Source: Progne subis subis
Taxonomy: Eukaryota > Chordata > Aves > Passeriformes > Hirundinidae
DNA length: 64,000 nt
Reading direction: 5' to 3'
Assembly: GCA_022316685.1 (NCBI GenBank)
Contig: JAKJHU010001678.1
Coordinates: 1 to 64,000, forward strand
Shown: positions 35,724 to 49,200 of the stretch, piece by piece
Layout: each line of letters opens with the position of its first letter
Numbering within the stretch: the first letter of the stretch is position 1
Notes under the pieces: generated by a model
The model's input: the letters and a program-made list of their open reading frames with translations, nothing else
The model's database searches: none
What the model was told of the DNA's origin: nothing
Position numbers and translations under genes: made by a program

Positions 35724-38004
35724 ATAACATGCTCAGTAGCAGATAAATATTTTTTTCTGAACATGTTTAACCTTTGACTTTGTACCTACATCCCTGGCAG
35801 AGGGGTGCAGCTAATGGGCAACTTTGACAGTGCAGAAAAACTAGGGTTTTCTTCATAACCCTATATTTTACTGGAAGATTATAGCACTTCCTAGATTTAT
35901 TTGATTTTCCCCCCACCTCCAAATTAGATACATAGTTACATTCTGAAGGCACAAATGGCCTGACACTTAATATAACTGAACAAACCAGAAAGCAGTATCC
36001 ATTAAAATTGGACCTAGGGTTAAATAACTAAAGTAATATAGAAAATCCCTGGAACCTGCCTCAATAAAAATTTCAGCTCCAGACACAGCCAGCAGAATTG
36101 CTCTTTTATTTATTTCTTGCCACTTTCATTATGATTTATTCTTTTCTATATAAATAATCCCTGTACCATACCCAGGGAGTTGTTTCATTTTTGCCAGGTA
36201 GAAATCATTCATTTCAATGAATGGAATTCATTGAATGGAATTCAATGGAAGCTCATAAAACAATATATTGATAATTATATCCCGTTGAGCTGGTGATTAT
36301 GAGATTAATTTCTCTTGTGAGTGATGGCATTTAGCTGCTCTAGGTTTCCAGTTCTGTTGTGTTGGGTATTTTCTGTGGACAGGAGGCATCTGTGCAGAGA
36401 CCGCTGCAACGGACATGGGATCAGGCCTGTGCTGAGGACTTACAGCTCCCTCCAAATGGACAGGCTTAGTTCTGGGATTTGCAGCTGATGGCTCCCTGGC
36501 AGCTGATATTTTGTGAAAATGTCTCTAGTACAATATACCCAGCTTTGGGTCAAATGCTATCTTTGAAAAGGATTCTCTGGGTTTTATATGTGGGTAGGAA
36601 GGTGTTTTCCGTTTTATTTACAGTAGGTAGCTCAGGATACCCCACAGCTAGTGGTCACCAGTTTTCCCTGCAGTTACCATGAGAAATTAATGTCATGGCA
36701 GCTGTGTTAAGAAACTGATCTGCTCAGCAGAAAAAGTAAGCAGTCTCTCAAATATTTTAGGCCACTTGCTTGTCAGTGACTGTGATAACTGTCCCAGAGC
36801 CTAACTTTCTGGTGATGCTTAAAGCAGTTTCACTGAACAGGATGTATACTGCTTCAGAAGCCAAAGGAGAGAAAATTTAGCTGACAATGTTCTTTCTTCT
36901 TGTCAAGAAGGTGATTCACTGGATATGTATTTGCTTCAGACTTCACAAGATCCTTGCTTTTGCATCAGCTCTCTCTTTTTGGCAAAAGCTGGTGGTGGCC
37001 AAGCCTGGGGTAAGCTAGTGGACTGGGCGCTTTTCATTGTTATGGACTGGCACAAAACACAGGGAGCCCTGACACCGTGGCACAGCCCAGAGAAAAATGC
37101 CTGAGGCACTCTGCTAAAAGGGAATGTTCCTATTAAAGAGAATAGGGGCAGTGCTGCATTACACAGAGTATCTGAAGGCTGGGGACCTGACCAAAGTAAT
37201 GGCAAATGTGGATGACCAAATCAGTCACTCAGCCAGTTCAGATGACTGACCTTGAGGCAATGTGCCCCCAGTGCTGGGTTACATCACATGCTCTGTGCAC
37301 TGTCAGAATATAGGGGACCAGGTTGGATTGTGATGAGTCCTTTCTTTTGTGCCACTTGTCACCATCCTTGGCATGGATAAATGCCCAGACTTGCCATATA
37401 AGATAAACATGTACAGAAAACTTCACATAATGGCCCAGTGAAACATCCAAGCACACTTCATATTCTAGGTAATCTCTAAAAAAGTCAGGTATCATGTCAG
37501 TATACAGTGATTGTCCGGTTATATAGATCCCTGAGAAAGAAAGTATTAAAGAAAACTTTTATATATATATGTGTGTGTGTAAATAAACAAATAGTTATAA
37601 AATATATATATATAACTTTTATAATATATATAATATCTATATGAGATATATATATGCAGGAAGGGAGAGGGGGGAAAGAGAGAGAATATATACAGAATAC
37701 TTGTGCCTCCAATTGTATATAACTTCCAAGGATACTGCATCTTAAACTGGTCTAAATGTCTGAGTTTTTGTCATTTCTGTCCCTGAATCTATATAACTGC
37801 CAATGAGAGCATTATGAGATATTTAGTAACTTACTACACTTTGTTAATAAAGGCATTTGATTTATCTGAAGCTAATTATTATGAGATTTTACTGGGGAAC
37901 AAAGGAACATGTTCTGTGGGGTAGATGACAGAGATCTTGCTTAGCAAGACTAATATCTGCAAATGTCAGAAGCTCTAACTTGTGCTGCCTTCACTGAGGT
38001 GTAG
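35724..38004. other. AT-rich stretch with microsatellites, no firm gene
   Basis: Contains a local tandem duplication of AATGGAATTCATTG-like units at 36,210-36,255 and an AT/GT microsatellite at 37,560-37,656. No gene was recognised. Confidence 0.5.
37560..37656. repeat. AT/GT microsatellite
   Basis: (AT)n then (GT)n followed by diverged (TA)n with TATATAATAT interruptions. Confidence 0.92.
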
Positions 38005-38290
38005 TGACCTGGTTCAGGAACGGCACAGTGGCCAACTCCCAGCCACTCGGGCCATCAGCTCACAGACACCAATGTGGTGGACAGCAAATGGCGTTTATTA
38101 ATGGGTTGCATGGGGTTATAAAACTTCGGTTTACCGCCTCACTTCCGTCTGCTTGCGTCATAAACTAGGTGTTGCTGGCTAATTAAGGGGGGTTAAACAA
38201 CTCTAACTGTTGAGGGAAGGGGTTCTGTCTACCCGTACAACGCGATATCTTCTGCTTGCCTGTCCCTAATCACCCACAAACTTGGTAGCT
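38005..38290 (-). repeat. LTR fragment, minus strand, probably class II type
   Basis: Begins TGACCTGGTTCAGGAACGG on the plus strand. Read on the minus strand it has AATAAA (complement 38,094-38,099) followed by a GC-rich U5-like stretch. The base composition and the CpG-bearing segments (ACAACGCGATATC) contrast with the surroundings. Termini and duplication are not resolved. Confidence 0.5.
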
Positions 38291-38994
38291 GGTTTTATAT
38301 TGTCTCAAATAGATAAGCAAGAAGGGTCAGATATTTTAAAGAGACAGTGCAAGAGATAGTGTTGATGTTCAGGAAATAAAAATTGACAATGAAACTGTCA
38401 TCACTTGATGATGATACAAAAAGAGACAATATCATCCCTCCTCCCCGATGCCATTTTTCAGAGTGCAGTTGAGAAGCGTCATTATGCAAATATTTTATTG
38501 GCAGCAGCATTTAGGCAGAGATCTGAGAGATGTCTTAGGGGATGACCAAACTTTCTTTAATTTCTGGAGTGCTTGGATGCTGTAGAAATCCATTAAAACC
38601 TTTGGTTGTCACAATGACAGGTGATGTTTTCCACTCTACCTGAAGTACCATGCTAAACTGTGGAAAGTGACTCAAGTACATTGTGAGGAAACTGAAAGAG
38701 TTTAGCCTCTGTGATCAGTCCACACCAGTTGTTCTGCTCTTGAGCAACTGCAGTTATTTGACAGACAATTTTTTGCAGAATCTTTAAGAATTCATGCAAC
38801 TGCAGGTGTTTGTTTGTTTGTTTTTCATTTTAAATAGACTTTCTTTACAGTTGAAACATTTCCAAAACTGACATCTGGCCTATTAAAAAAACAAAAAAGA
38901 ATAAGATTTTTATCTTCTTGAATAGATTCAGCTATTGCAATTGGCCTTAGCTTCCTCACTCTTGTTTGTTTGTTTGTTTGTTTATTTTGGTTTG

Positions 38995-39043
<49 letters not shown>

Positions 39044-41141
39044 TATACAATCAGGTTGTTCCTTCTTTGAAAAATATTTTCTCATTCCCCTAAAAAATTT
39101 CATACAAGATGTAGAAGGATGACCAGTCCCGGTTATCCAAATGATCTCTCAGTGTGTCTGATTTGACCCTTTCAAAGTTTCATTGTAATTCCTGAGCATA
39201 TGCTGGGGTGCATAAAACTGTGGTTTGGATTTTAGGATGGAGATTTATGAAGCTATGCCATTGTGTGGTAACTCTGCACAAATAACAGGAAATTTCTGAA
39301 AGAATGAATAATAAGGAGCAAAATAGATTCCCTCACTTTGTTATGGTCTTGAATATTGCTTTAGCTGGAGACAGTGCAAAGGCGTGAATTTTTTACTTAA
39401 TTTCTCCTTCTGAAAGGTGCTTTGCCTTATGGGAAGAATTTTCCTCATACTTCTTTACTTTAGTTTCTGTCTTTTAAAGATACAATTCACTTTTCTGCGC
39501 AAATATTGTGTAAGTCAGAAATAGCTTTATTTGACACAAAGCTGTATTCCCAAAATTTCACCTGTTAAGGCAGGACAGTTTTTAGGGAAAGCCAGGAAAG
39601 ACATTTTCCTTTGTAACATTTAACCTTCTTCCAGACCATCACAGTCAAGTGGGTTACATTTCCTGTTTCTACCTCAAGCCGTATTTAATCAGGATTAGAC
39701 ATAATTTCAAACGGAAATAAAATTCACTTGTTCTGTGAAACCACTCTGTTTCCATTTTAATCTTTCCAGTCAGCAAATCAAAAAGTGATAATTTGCCTCC
39801 ATTTATTTCCAGTTGATGCCCTTCTCATATGAAATAGCTTGTTTCTTTGAACAGGCACTAATAAATAAATGCTCTTTCATCTGGAAGAACGATGCTGGAA
39901 ACCTTTCAGAAGAGAGCATTAAAATGTGGCAGATTTTGGTTATGACTGAGCTAGTCTGTGTACAATGGAAGCATACAAATATCAACCGCTTTGTGCTCTG
40001 AAATGCTCATGGTTTAACATTGGCAAGGCTGGAGAGAGGAGATGGTTTGATGGGTACAGGAGGTACAGCACTTGACTAAAAACTTACGCACATTCCTCTT
40101 CTCCCTCTTCTGTGGTACCCACCATTACTTCATGAATTCTGTATAGTCTGCTAAGGATGATTTAATACCTGCCAGCCAGATTTCCCCAAATGAATATTGT
40201 GTTTATAGGTATGAGGTGAAATGTGATACACTCTGATATTTTATCTGAAGCTACAAAGTGGAACATCTTTTCATCATATGCATAATCTCATTCTTTGTGA
40301 AGAAGAGCAATTCTAAAAAGAAATGGAAGTATTTTTTTTGTGTTACATTCTTTTCTCATATAACAGTTGGTTTAAATCCCATATTTCAGTTGAATAGAGG
40401 AACTATCTTAAGATGAATAGCACTTTTCAGTGATTAATAAGTGCTGAAGCTTTTTGATCTGGTTAATGATTATTTCATTTTTGGTCAGTTGAAGGAATTC
40501 TGTTAATAACAGATAATATAATGAACTTTAAACATTTCTGGCAGAAATAGGGGTATTTTTTCACTTAAATATTACTTCCTGCATCTGGTAAATTGAGAAC
40601 AATAATAATGCATGACAGACCTGGCTAATACATCTATGTAATTTTGTCAAACTCTTTTCAAGACACCTAAAGTTTGGTGGTCTTGGGAAGGGATTTATGA
40701 GCTACAGCACTCAGCTGCAAAGAAACAGTGTGGTAGTGCAAAAAAAAAGGTGCCATGAGGGAAAATTCCTTTTGCTTCTAATTTGGGATTTTGTTTTAAT
40801 ACATTTTCCATATGAAAGGCAAAACAACATTGTAAGGTTGCAATAACTCCTGACTGAATCACCAAATTCTGGATCTGCTCAGTACTGTGGAGACCAGAAG
40901 TATCACAGTATCAGCAAATAGCAGAGAGCTTCAAGAGAATCCAGTGTAGGGTACATAGCATATGGCTTTTTACTGGCTTGTTGGTTTTGACATCAAAACA
41001 TTTTACAGAAAATTAGAACTTAAAATAGACAGTCATTAGGAAGATACAAATAATAATCTAATTTAAATCTTTCATGCTAAATCAATTTTGCAACTTAGGT
41101 TTCTACTAACAGGAGAGGAGCTTCTCTTCAGGAGCCAGTCA
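38291..41141. other. AT-rich stretch with microsatellites
   Basis: Has (TTTG)n runs at 38,806-38,823 and 38,963-38,982 and a GT/GA satellite at 38,997-39,043. An open frame of about 62 codons (39,813-40,001) follows an acceptor-like TTTATTTCCAG but is not recognised. Confidence 0.5.
38997..39043. repeat. (GT)n(GA)n microsatellite
   Basis: About 16 GT units followed by about 7 GA units, next to an imperfect (TTTG)n run. Confidence 0.97.
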
Positions 41142-41147
41142 GGGGTG

Positions 41148-41538
41148 TGTCACCGAGACACACAAAGCAGCCACAGGCAGACAAGAGGTTTCGCAGGGCA
41201 GAGGTTCCTCCGATCCGGCTCAAAGCTGAGTCCAGGCAGAGAGAGAGCCTCTTTGTTTTATTTCTTACTTTTTATACATTTGTGGGTCTAGCAGAAGATT
41301 GGCTTCTGGGGTTTTTCACCTTTCATCCAAGTGGCTAAACCAACTGTCAGTTACAATTGTTTTCAGGTTAGAAATATGCAAACAAAGGACAGAGAATGAA
41401 AAACAAAGGATTTGTTTATGTTACATCTGTGGGAAAAAGGTAGAACTGCTTTTAATATTGTACAGTAACTAAAAAGATCTGACTCCATTTTATGAAAATT
41501 CAAAAGGCTATAAAAAACTCAGAAAAACCAGGGTAACA
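41148..41538 (-). repeat. Complete solo LTR (391 bp), 6-bp TSD GGGGTG
   Basis: Plus-strand ends are TGTCACC and GGTAACA, inverted repeats at six of seven positions. GGGGTG occurs on both sides (41,142-41,147 and 41,539-41,544). Read on the minus strand it has TATAAA (complement 41,271-41,276), AATAAA (complement 41,258-41,263) and then a GC-rich leader. A 6-bp duplication is typical of alpha/betaretrovirus-like class II elements. No internal sequence adjoins it, so it is a recombined solo LTR. Confidence 0.82.
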
Positions 41539-41544
41539 GGGGTG

Positions 41545-42349
41545 TGCCAGGGCTAATCTTGCACAGATTGTGTGGCTGTCCAAATGCGTGTCCCAAGGGT
41601 GAGTTGTCACATTTATGCAGCAGCTTGGTTGTTTGCATTATTATGGGATGCCCAGATATTTTTATGATGGAACAAAAATTGCTTTACCTGAATGACAGCT
41701 ATAAATTTTCAAGGCATAAAAACTGAATAGTAAGTAAGAATAGTCTGAGATAAAACTATCAGTTGCTATGGCAAATCTTTGGGGGCACATTGAGCAGGGA
41801 TCCACAGCTCCGTAAGAGCACCTATGAGACAGTGTGGAGGGATGTCCACTAGTTTGTAGGAGGTTCACAACATTTTAAAAGTGGCTGGGGTTGCTACTAT
41901 TGGTTCTGAAAGTATGTTTCACTGGTTGCTGGCTATTTGTATGTTGCTAATAAATAGGTGCATCCAGCTTTAAGTATGTTTATGTAGTTTAAGATTTGTC
42001 AGCTGAGCAGTTCACCCTTGTAATATATGTGTTTGTATAATTTCTGATTTTATTTGTGATTTATACATCCTCACCATATACAGTCCACAGTTATTTCCTG
42101 ACTTTGCAAGTCTAGTGCCTCTTATGTAAAGATTACTCTTTCTAAAGGAGTTAACAGAGTTTGTTTCTTCAAACACCAACACCACTGTTTATCTATTTCC
42201 TTCTTATAAATGCATGGCTGGAAGAAAACATGCAGAACTCTGATAATAATACTGTTCAGAGAGAAAATTTATTTATTTACCATCTTATTTTTTCTGCGTT
42301 AAATACAATTTCCTGTTAGCCTTTGTAGATGCCTTCTCACCTTGTAAAC
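41545..42349. other. AT-rich spacer between two solo LTRs
   Basis: No gene, RNA or repeat was recognised in this interval. Confidence 0.5.
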
Positions 42350-42354
42350 TTATC

Positions 42355-43006
42355 TCGTCCTAGGGTAACTTTATGGTGCTTGTATCCCCAATAGTCTGTT
42401 CTGTTTGTGCTGTATATTGAGTTCTGTGCCTTTAAGACTGGTTCTAAGAGCAAGGAGAAGCGCGGAGTTTGTTTTGAGAAAACTGCCTGACTCCTCCACA
42501 TTCTTCTCTGGATGGGGTGTTCGGCAGAGGCTTGGAGAGACTGCAGGACAGAGATCTTTTTTAGTTAGTTTCAGCTAGCTAGGGCAGAGAGGTTCCCTGG
42601 ACTGTTTTTTTTCCTTTTTCTTGGAACTGTTTAAACCTGCCCTGGACAGAAAACCCAGGGGAGCACTGGGGGCTGCACCTGTGGCCCACCGGGGCCTGGA
42701 GCTCGGCATTTTCCAGCAGCGCCGGAGGGACTGGGACTGAGGAGAGACTGAGAGAGAGCCGAGCTACAGCCACGGCAAGGACTTTCTCAATTTGCCATCT
42801 CACTCCAGAAGGAGAGGTTTTATTGTTTCATATTATTCATTCTTTATACTTGTATGCACTTTGTTTGTTAAGTAGAATAGCTTTTTCCACTTTTTTCCAA
42901 AGAAGTTTTTACCGGACCAGTTGGAGGGAGGGGCCACTTGGGTTTGCTTCCCAGAGGGATCCTATTCAGGGGTTTTCTCCCAGATTTGTCCCTAAACCAG
43001 GGGGGT
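42355..43006 (+). repeat. Solo LTR of the same ERVL family as the provirus
   Basis: Aligns throughout to 5,937-6,595 and 10,661-11,319 with more substitutions and a few small deletions (for example CTTTT missing after the AGATCTTTT word near 42,560). The first bases read TCGTCCTAGG rather than TGTCCTAGG, and the end is altered (ACCAGGGGGGT). TTATC stands at both edges (42,350-42,354 and 43,007-43,011) and is a plausible 5-bp target duplication. No internal part is present, so the provirus was removed by LTR recombination. It is more diverged than the two LTRs of the provirus are from each other, hence an older insertion. Confidence 0.93.
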
Positions 43007-45027
43007 TTATCCTGCTAATTTGAAAATGTTAACTCCATGGAAGGAGAAAAGAGGTGCAGATGTCTGTATGTTGGTCTCAAGTCTGATTCCTCATGCAGTA
43101 CTGCAGCCATTGACCATGGCCTGGTGTTAAGTGGTTATGCAGGGCCATCGTGTTGCATGAGGACTCCATGATGAATGCAATTTGAATCCATCTGGACTGA
43201 TAGTGTACAAACTTTTACTGCAAGTTAAACTCTTCTCTTGGAAAATCTGGATTTATGCATCGAGCATCTTTTGGGGTATGGGTACTTGCCATATGGGAGA
43301 AAAGAGACCAAGAAATGCTTTGCAGCCAAATGCAAGCATAAGGCACACAGAATGCAATTAATTATTTCAATTTTGTTGTGTTTCTTTTCAATTCACCTAA
43401 TATTGGTAAGATGTCTCTTGATAAATGGAAGCTGTCTGAAAAAAAGGCAATAGTCCTATTCGTTATTTTTCTGATTTGTTTACTGCAGATATTAAGCAAC
43501 AGCAAAGAGCAGAAACAATGACTTTCCTTGACTTGTGGTTACATAGCATCAGTTTTCTTGCTGCATCTGCCAAAGCTGAAGTAATCGGTGGAACAAATTC
43601 AAATTATGTGCTTGTGCACAGCTGACCTGTGGACACTGTGGACAGCTTATGGTGCATTTAACTACAACATTGATTCACTTGCCTGCTTTTTTTTTTTTTT
43701 GAGTGACTAGTTGAAGGGAGTACCTAGATTTGATTGTGCATGAAAGAAATTACTGAAAACTTCATAGCAAATGCATTGAGAATTTGTTTTACATTCTCAG
43801 GCAATCCAGCCAATCTGAACCTATATGCCCCATTAGTCAAAACAAATTAAAAACTTTTGGTATGAACCTTGTTTATCTTGCAGCCTGCATTAAAAAATTC
43901 CAGTGTATGCATCTGTGGCATACTATTTATAAGACATCCTGTCCTTTAGTGGCCCCTCACAGACCTTTTTCACAGTAGAACTAAGTTTACAACATCACAT
44001 ATTTTCCTCACAAGCTAACAGCTTTTGTCTTGATGGGCTTGAAATACTCTGATGTACCATATAATTATTTGCTGTCTTTATGTATGCGGGCTTGCACATA
44101 GAGGTTGCTATCCTGGTTCTTCTAACTGCAGTACAGATTTCTACCATGTGCTGACAGAAAAACTAAATAGTGAGACCCTCTAGCCTGCAACTTAGCCCTC
44201 CAGACAACAATTAGAGTAGTTTGACTGTGATGTGGAATTGTTTTGATCCTGTATTGCTTTATTAACTCCTGTACTCTGAAGAGAAGGATGTCTGTTGCAG
44301 AGGGGCAGGCAAGGGCACCAGCTCTGGACTCTGTCCATCTTGGTGTTTATACACCCCAGGGAAATCTAATGAGTCTTTTTATTACATTCTGTGTTCACCT
44401 GGTCAGACCCTAACCCTCAGTTTATAACTCCAAAATTTCTGTTTGTCTGAACCATACTCAGTAGAGAATTGTTTTTACGTGGTGGTTATGAAAGCTGTTG
44501 ACAGTGCTTGTGACCCTGCAGTTCAACTGAAATATAAGGGATTTAATTAACTCTGAAACTAGCCACCTTAAGCCATCAGCTGAAGTGGTCTCCAGCTGGT
44601 GGTTTCCAGGTTGTGACTTTCTGTTTATGCTTTGCTGTCCAATCAGTTTTGCACCCTTATTATAGCTCCTGCATTTCAATTTGACAAAATACTGTGGAAA
44701 CAGTCTGTGGCATAAGACTGAACTGAGGACTTTGCTTTCACCTGATTTCTTTCCCTCATCTCAACCACTGTTACCTTCTTTATGCTTTTCTTATTGGAGA
44801 ACAAAACACATGCTGGGTTGGCTGACTAACCCTTTTGAGATACCTGCAACAAGGTCAAAGGAACACTGGAAGCTTGTCTCTCTACATCTACATGTGGTGG
44901 ATTCCTGGGGCCTTTCTGTTAATTGGGTAACATAATTTCCAATGGAAAATGCAAAAAAAGCCAAAGTTTTCTAATAGCAAAACTAAGCAAATATCTTTTA
45001 AAGTCTTCAAAAATCTAATAATAAAAT

Positions 45028-45063
45028 TATCATATCATATCATATCACATCTTATCATATCAT
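45028..45063. repeat. (ATCAT)n pentanucleotide repeat
   Basis: Six to seven units with two substituted positions. Confidence 0.9.
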
Positions 45064-46179
45064 AAAACTATAAAAACAAACCAAAACATGCAGAAGTTTT
45101 CCCCAAATGTTTTTCCATTTAAGTGTCTCACTTTTTGATTTAGTGATTTCCTGAGGGCTTTTTCAGATGTCCAGACTGCAAAACTTAGGATCTTTGATTT
45201 TTTTTTTTTCCTGCTTCTCCACATTGAATTCCATTACTTGTACTTTTGGATTATTATTCACACATAAAATCCTACCCATTGTGGGCTTGTCAAAATCATA
45301 TTTTCTGACTGATAGCTACCACAGTAATCTTTCCTCTTTTTTGAGTAAGACTTTGCTTGCTGAGGACATGAGTTTTAAGTTTAATGCCAAAATCCCGTCA
45401 GTTTACTGAATTCCCTTTCTCTCCCTGTGTCACACTTGTTCATAAATACACTCAAATGCTCAATGGACTCTTTTAATTACTTATCACATTCTTCATTTAA
45501 CTGAGTTTTTTGAGAGAGTAGTTGCACTGTTGGAATGGAGTTGGCTCAATTTGGTGAATGTGCCCTGGAAATGAACCTGAGAAATTATCTAATCTTCACG
45601 GGTTCTAAACAGTGAGTGTTCTTACCTTGATTCATGAAGGGAACCCTGCAATTAGCAAGTAAGAGCACTTGTTAATCCAATAAACATTAAATGCTGCAGT
45701 AGATGATTTCATCAATATTCTCTGACCATCACTGGAGATAGGGAAGGAAGACAATTTAATGCTGATTGGAGTTAGTAGCAAATTTTCATCACAGGTGGTC
45801 ATAAATATAGTTGGCTGAATAATTCATTGCAGACAATACTCATGAAGAAGCCAACTCCTTGTTCTCTGCTCCTAATGATTCACAAGCATTGCCCACATGA
45901 ACAATGTCTGTTGAGCCCCATTAAATCCTTGAGGGAAGGGCATTAATTTCTGGAAATGGGTCTTACTATTGCTGTGTATTTGCCAGCTAGCACAGGTTAT
46001 TTTAATAGGCAGTTCTCAAACTGCTTGGTTTGACTGTCTCTCATTTAACATCCAATAAATGAACTTGGTCAGCTTAAAGGGATGAGGCTAGAACATTTTG
46101 GAGGCAAATAAATTTGGTTGAAAAAAATTATTTTTTTTAAAAAAGATTTTTTTTATTATAAAACTGAGGAATGGATTTT

Positions 46180-46202
46180 ATACAATATATTATATATTGT
46201 AT
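46180..46202. repeat. Perfect 10-bp inverted repeat, 3-nt loop
   Basis: ATACAATATA is followed after TTA by its exact complement TATATTGTAT. A partial third copy (ATACAATATG) follows at about 46,215. In AT-rich DNA this can extrude as a cruciform; no rho-independent or RNA gene context is expected here. Confidence 0.85.
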
Positions 46203-49200
46203 AATAATCAAATTATACAATATGCCAAAGCCAATAGGTGTTCTATAAACAATATTTATTCCCCTCCTGGAGTTTGAACTCATAATAGCCTGAGCAACTG
46301 AAAATGAAAGCTGACAAGCAAAGGTGAGATTTGTCATATTTTGATAGTTTTACTTTTGTAGGCCTAGCTGAAAGCAGCAATTCTGCAGATGACCTGCTTT
46401 TGATGATGATCACAGTGTTTTTGTCAAAAGTACTTTTTTTTGTAGAATAATTTTGACTAATCAGAAAGTCTGCCAGTCTTACTACTTAAGCAAATTTTAT
46501 GTGCCACTTCTTATCGAAGTTAAATGAGATCCTAATCAAGAGAGATAGTTTCATGAGTTTGGATTGTTATTTGTCCTTTATTAATATTATAAGTTTGACA
46601 GAAAGCTGTCTTTGAAGGAAGCTGAAACCCAAAATATACTGATATGTCTGTGCTAAGACATTATTTCTTCTTTCATTTGGAATGTCATAATGTCTGAACC
46701 AAAATCTAGCCAAACACTTATACTCACAAAGAAGATGTTGTGTGAAGCATGGTTCAGAAGAAAATGATAAATATTTTTTTAGTTAATATAGATATTTTGA
46801 AATACTAGAGATTTTAAAATTTTGCCAATCTGCATAATTAACTCCTTTGTTACTTGTATACACACACACACATATTCCTATATCCAAGTTTCATTGATCA
46901 GCTCATATTGCTGATTGGAGTCTGGTTTTGATTAAGAAAATAACATTGGAAAGCAGCAATCTCTACACTTGCTGCTCCTTCAACAGAATGGAAAGCAGGC
47001 ATTTTAATTCTAATATATATCACACATAGTACCTTTTTTCTTTTAGTTAAAGAATCATCATGTCACCAAAACTGTTGTAGGACAACCTTATTCTCTTGGT
47101 TGTTTTTTTCTGAGAAAAACCAGGAAACTTACAGGAATTTTGTCTCTTGATTTGTCTAATTTACTCCTGAGAATAGTCTGAAATCTAAATATAGCTAGGG
47201 ATTTTATACAAGTCAGGCCAGTCACTTAGAGTATCTTAGAATTTCTTCACTTACATCAGAAGAACAGGACTGGGATGACCATAATCTCCTTTGGGTAACC
47301 CACAAAAAGGTTTGGGGAGGGGGTTTCTTTCTCCCCTTTGCTTTACTATCTCACTTCCTATACTGTATCTCCACTTGAGACTATCCTTTGCAAGCCAAAT
47401 GGCCCAATTTTTTCCTTTTCTTCCCCAAATTGTGTGAATTTATACAAAGAACTCTCAAATATTTAATTTAGAATGCCCTGAAAAAAAAAGCTCAATACTT
47501 AGCTAATTCAGAGTCTGCTTTGGTATTTGCTATTCTATAACTCACTAAATCATGTCTACCAAAGGCAGAGCAACTTTATCAGATTTTATCTGCCCTTTGC
47601 TGAATCTATGAAACTTAATTCATATGCTCAGTAAGTGGAGCTTGTATTGTTTTTTAGAGTTATCCCAGATTATCTTTCCTTTTCATAAATGTTGTTCTTT
47701 TAACAGGCATCCATTGCTACTCTAATGCATTTTTTGCTGTAACAGAACTCTGCTTTCAAGCAAAATGTTGTCTGTGGTAAGAAGTGCAGTTGGGAGAGAC
47801 TGTATTATTTTCTCCATTATGATCAATGAGCTTGAAGTTTGCTTAAGCAACACTTTTGCTTAGCTGGGCTAAGCAGAAAATTGTATGAGTGCATTGAATA
47901 AATAAGAAGCTGTTCCTTAACTGTGCAGAGGAAACACCACCTTTAATGACTTTAGAAAGAATTATTGTATTAATAAAAATTTTGCATCAGGAGATTACTT
48001 TCATGTATCACCTCATTATGGGTAAATTTATCACTTTTGTTGGGAGGGCTGTAGAGTTTCGTAGAAAATAGAAGAGTGTTAGTTTAATAATAGAAATCTT
48101 TCATATATAAGTGTTTGTCTTTGGAATGATAATTGTTCCTAATTTATTCTGCTTTTGCTGTTGGTTTGTCTTAGAGAATTGTTGCCCCTGACATAAATGT
48201 TCCCCACTTGTTGGAAGTGTGTGCAATGTTTTTCTCAATTAGGCTTACAATGAAGTTGTATAATGGCTGTTGCTAAAGTGTTTCTCAAAAGTGAATCAGC
48301 TAGAAACTAAAAATGCAAATTTTTACATAATAGGTAATATTAAAGTATGTTGGAAAAATAGACACAAAATAAGGAGATGTTAGTATTTTAATTTCAGATT
48401 AAAGATTTTACACTATGTACAGAAAGTATTTTTTCCTTCCAAAAGGCAGATTATGAAAGTTTATTTTAATCATTACAAATAAAAAGTTATATTGCTAAAA
48501 CAGTTGTGAATTAAGAATATACTTTCCCCCTTATATTTGCAGATTTTAATCAAAATTTCTGAGTCTACAGAAGTAGCAGGATAATTCTGGAACTGCAGTT
48601 TTGTTTTCTGAACAGAATATTCAATAATGAAAACAGATTGCTAAATTAATGATCTTTTGTCTATATATATGGTGCTAATTTCTCTTTTTCCCTTATCCAG
48701 CCTATTTCTGCAGTGGGAGCTAACTGTTCAGCGATCAACTCCAAATGGTAAAAAAATGTTTTCTCATCCCTTTATTACAGCAGAACCATAACACAGTTAG
48801 TAATTCCACTATCATTGTTCTCTTTCCCAGGCAAAATAAAGCTGATCTTTTAGTATTTTCCCATAGTTCAAGACCCTTGTTGTAAGTTGTATGCTGGATT
48901 TTTTCCCTCTTCTAAGTACAGGGACAAAACCTGAGGCAGCACCTTATCGAGTGCTTTGACACTGCTCTGTATGGCTGAATAATCTCCCATGCCTTCCAGA
49001 AAACACAGCTGACAGTAAGACTTTCTTTACTAGAATTGTCTTCACTCAGATCTGCTTTTCATGAAGCAGCATCATTAACTTAAAATCAGTTTGCTGGCTA
49101 GTATAAAAGGAAAGGGTTTCCTTCACAGAATTACATTGTCAAGAGTTTTCATTTTCATATCTACTTATTTTGAATTTTCTTTTTCCCATTTGACACTTTC

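Noticed and set aside
36210..36255. AATGGAATTCATTG-like tandem/inverted words
   Set aside because: Short local duplication only; too small to call a satellite or element.
39813..40001. 62-codon frame after an acceptor-like tract, also open on the other strand
   Set aside because: Both strands open over the same interval and no donor; no family recognised.
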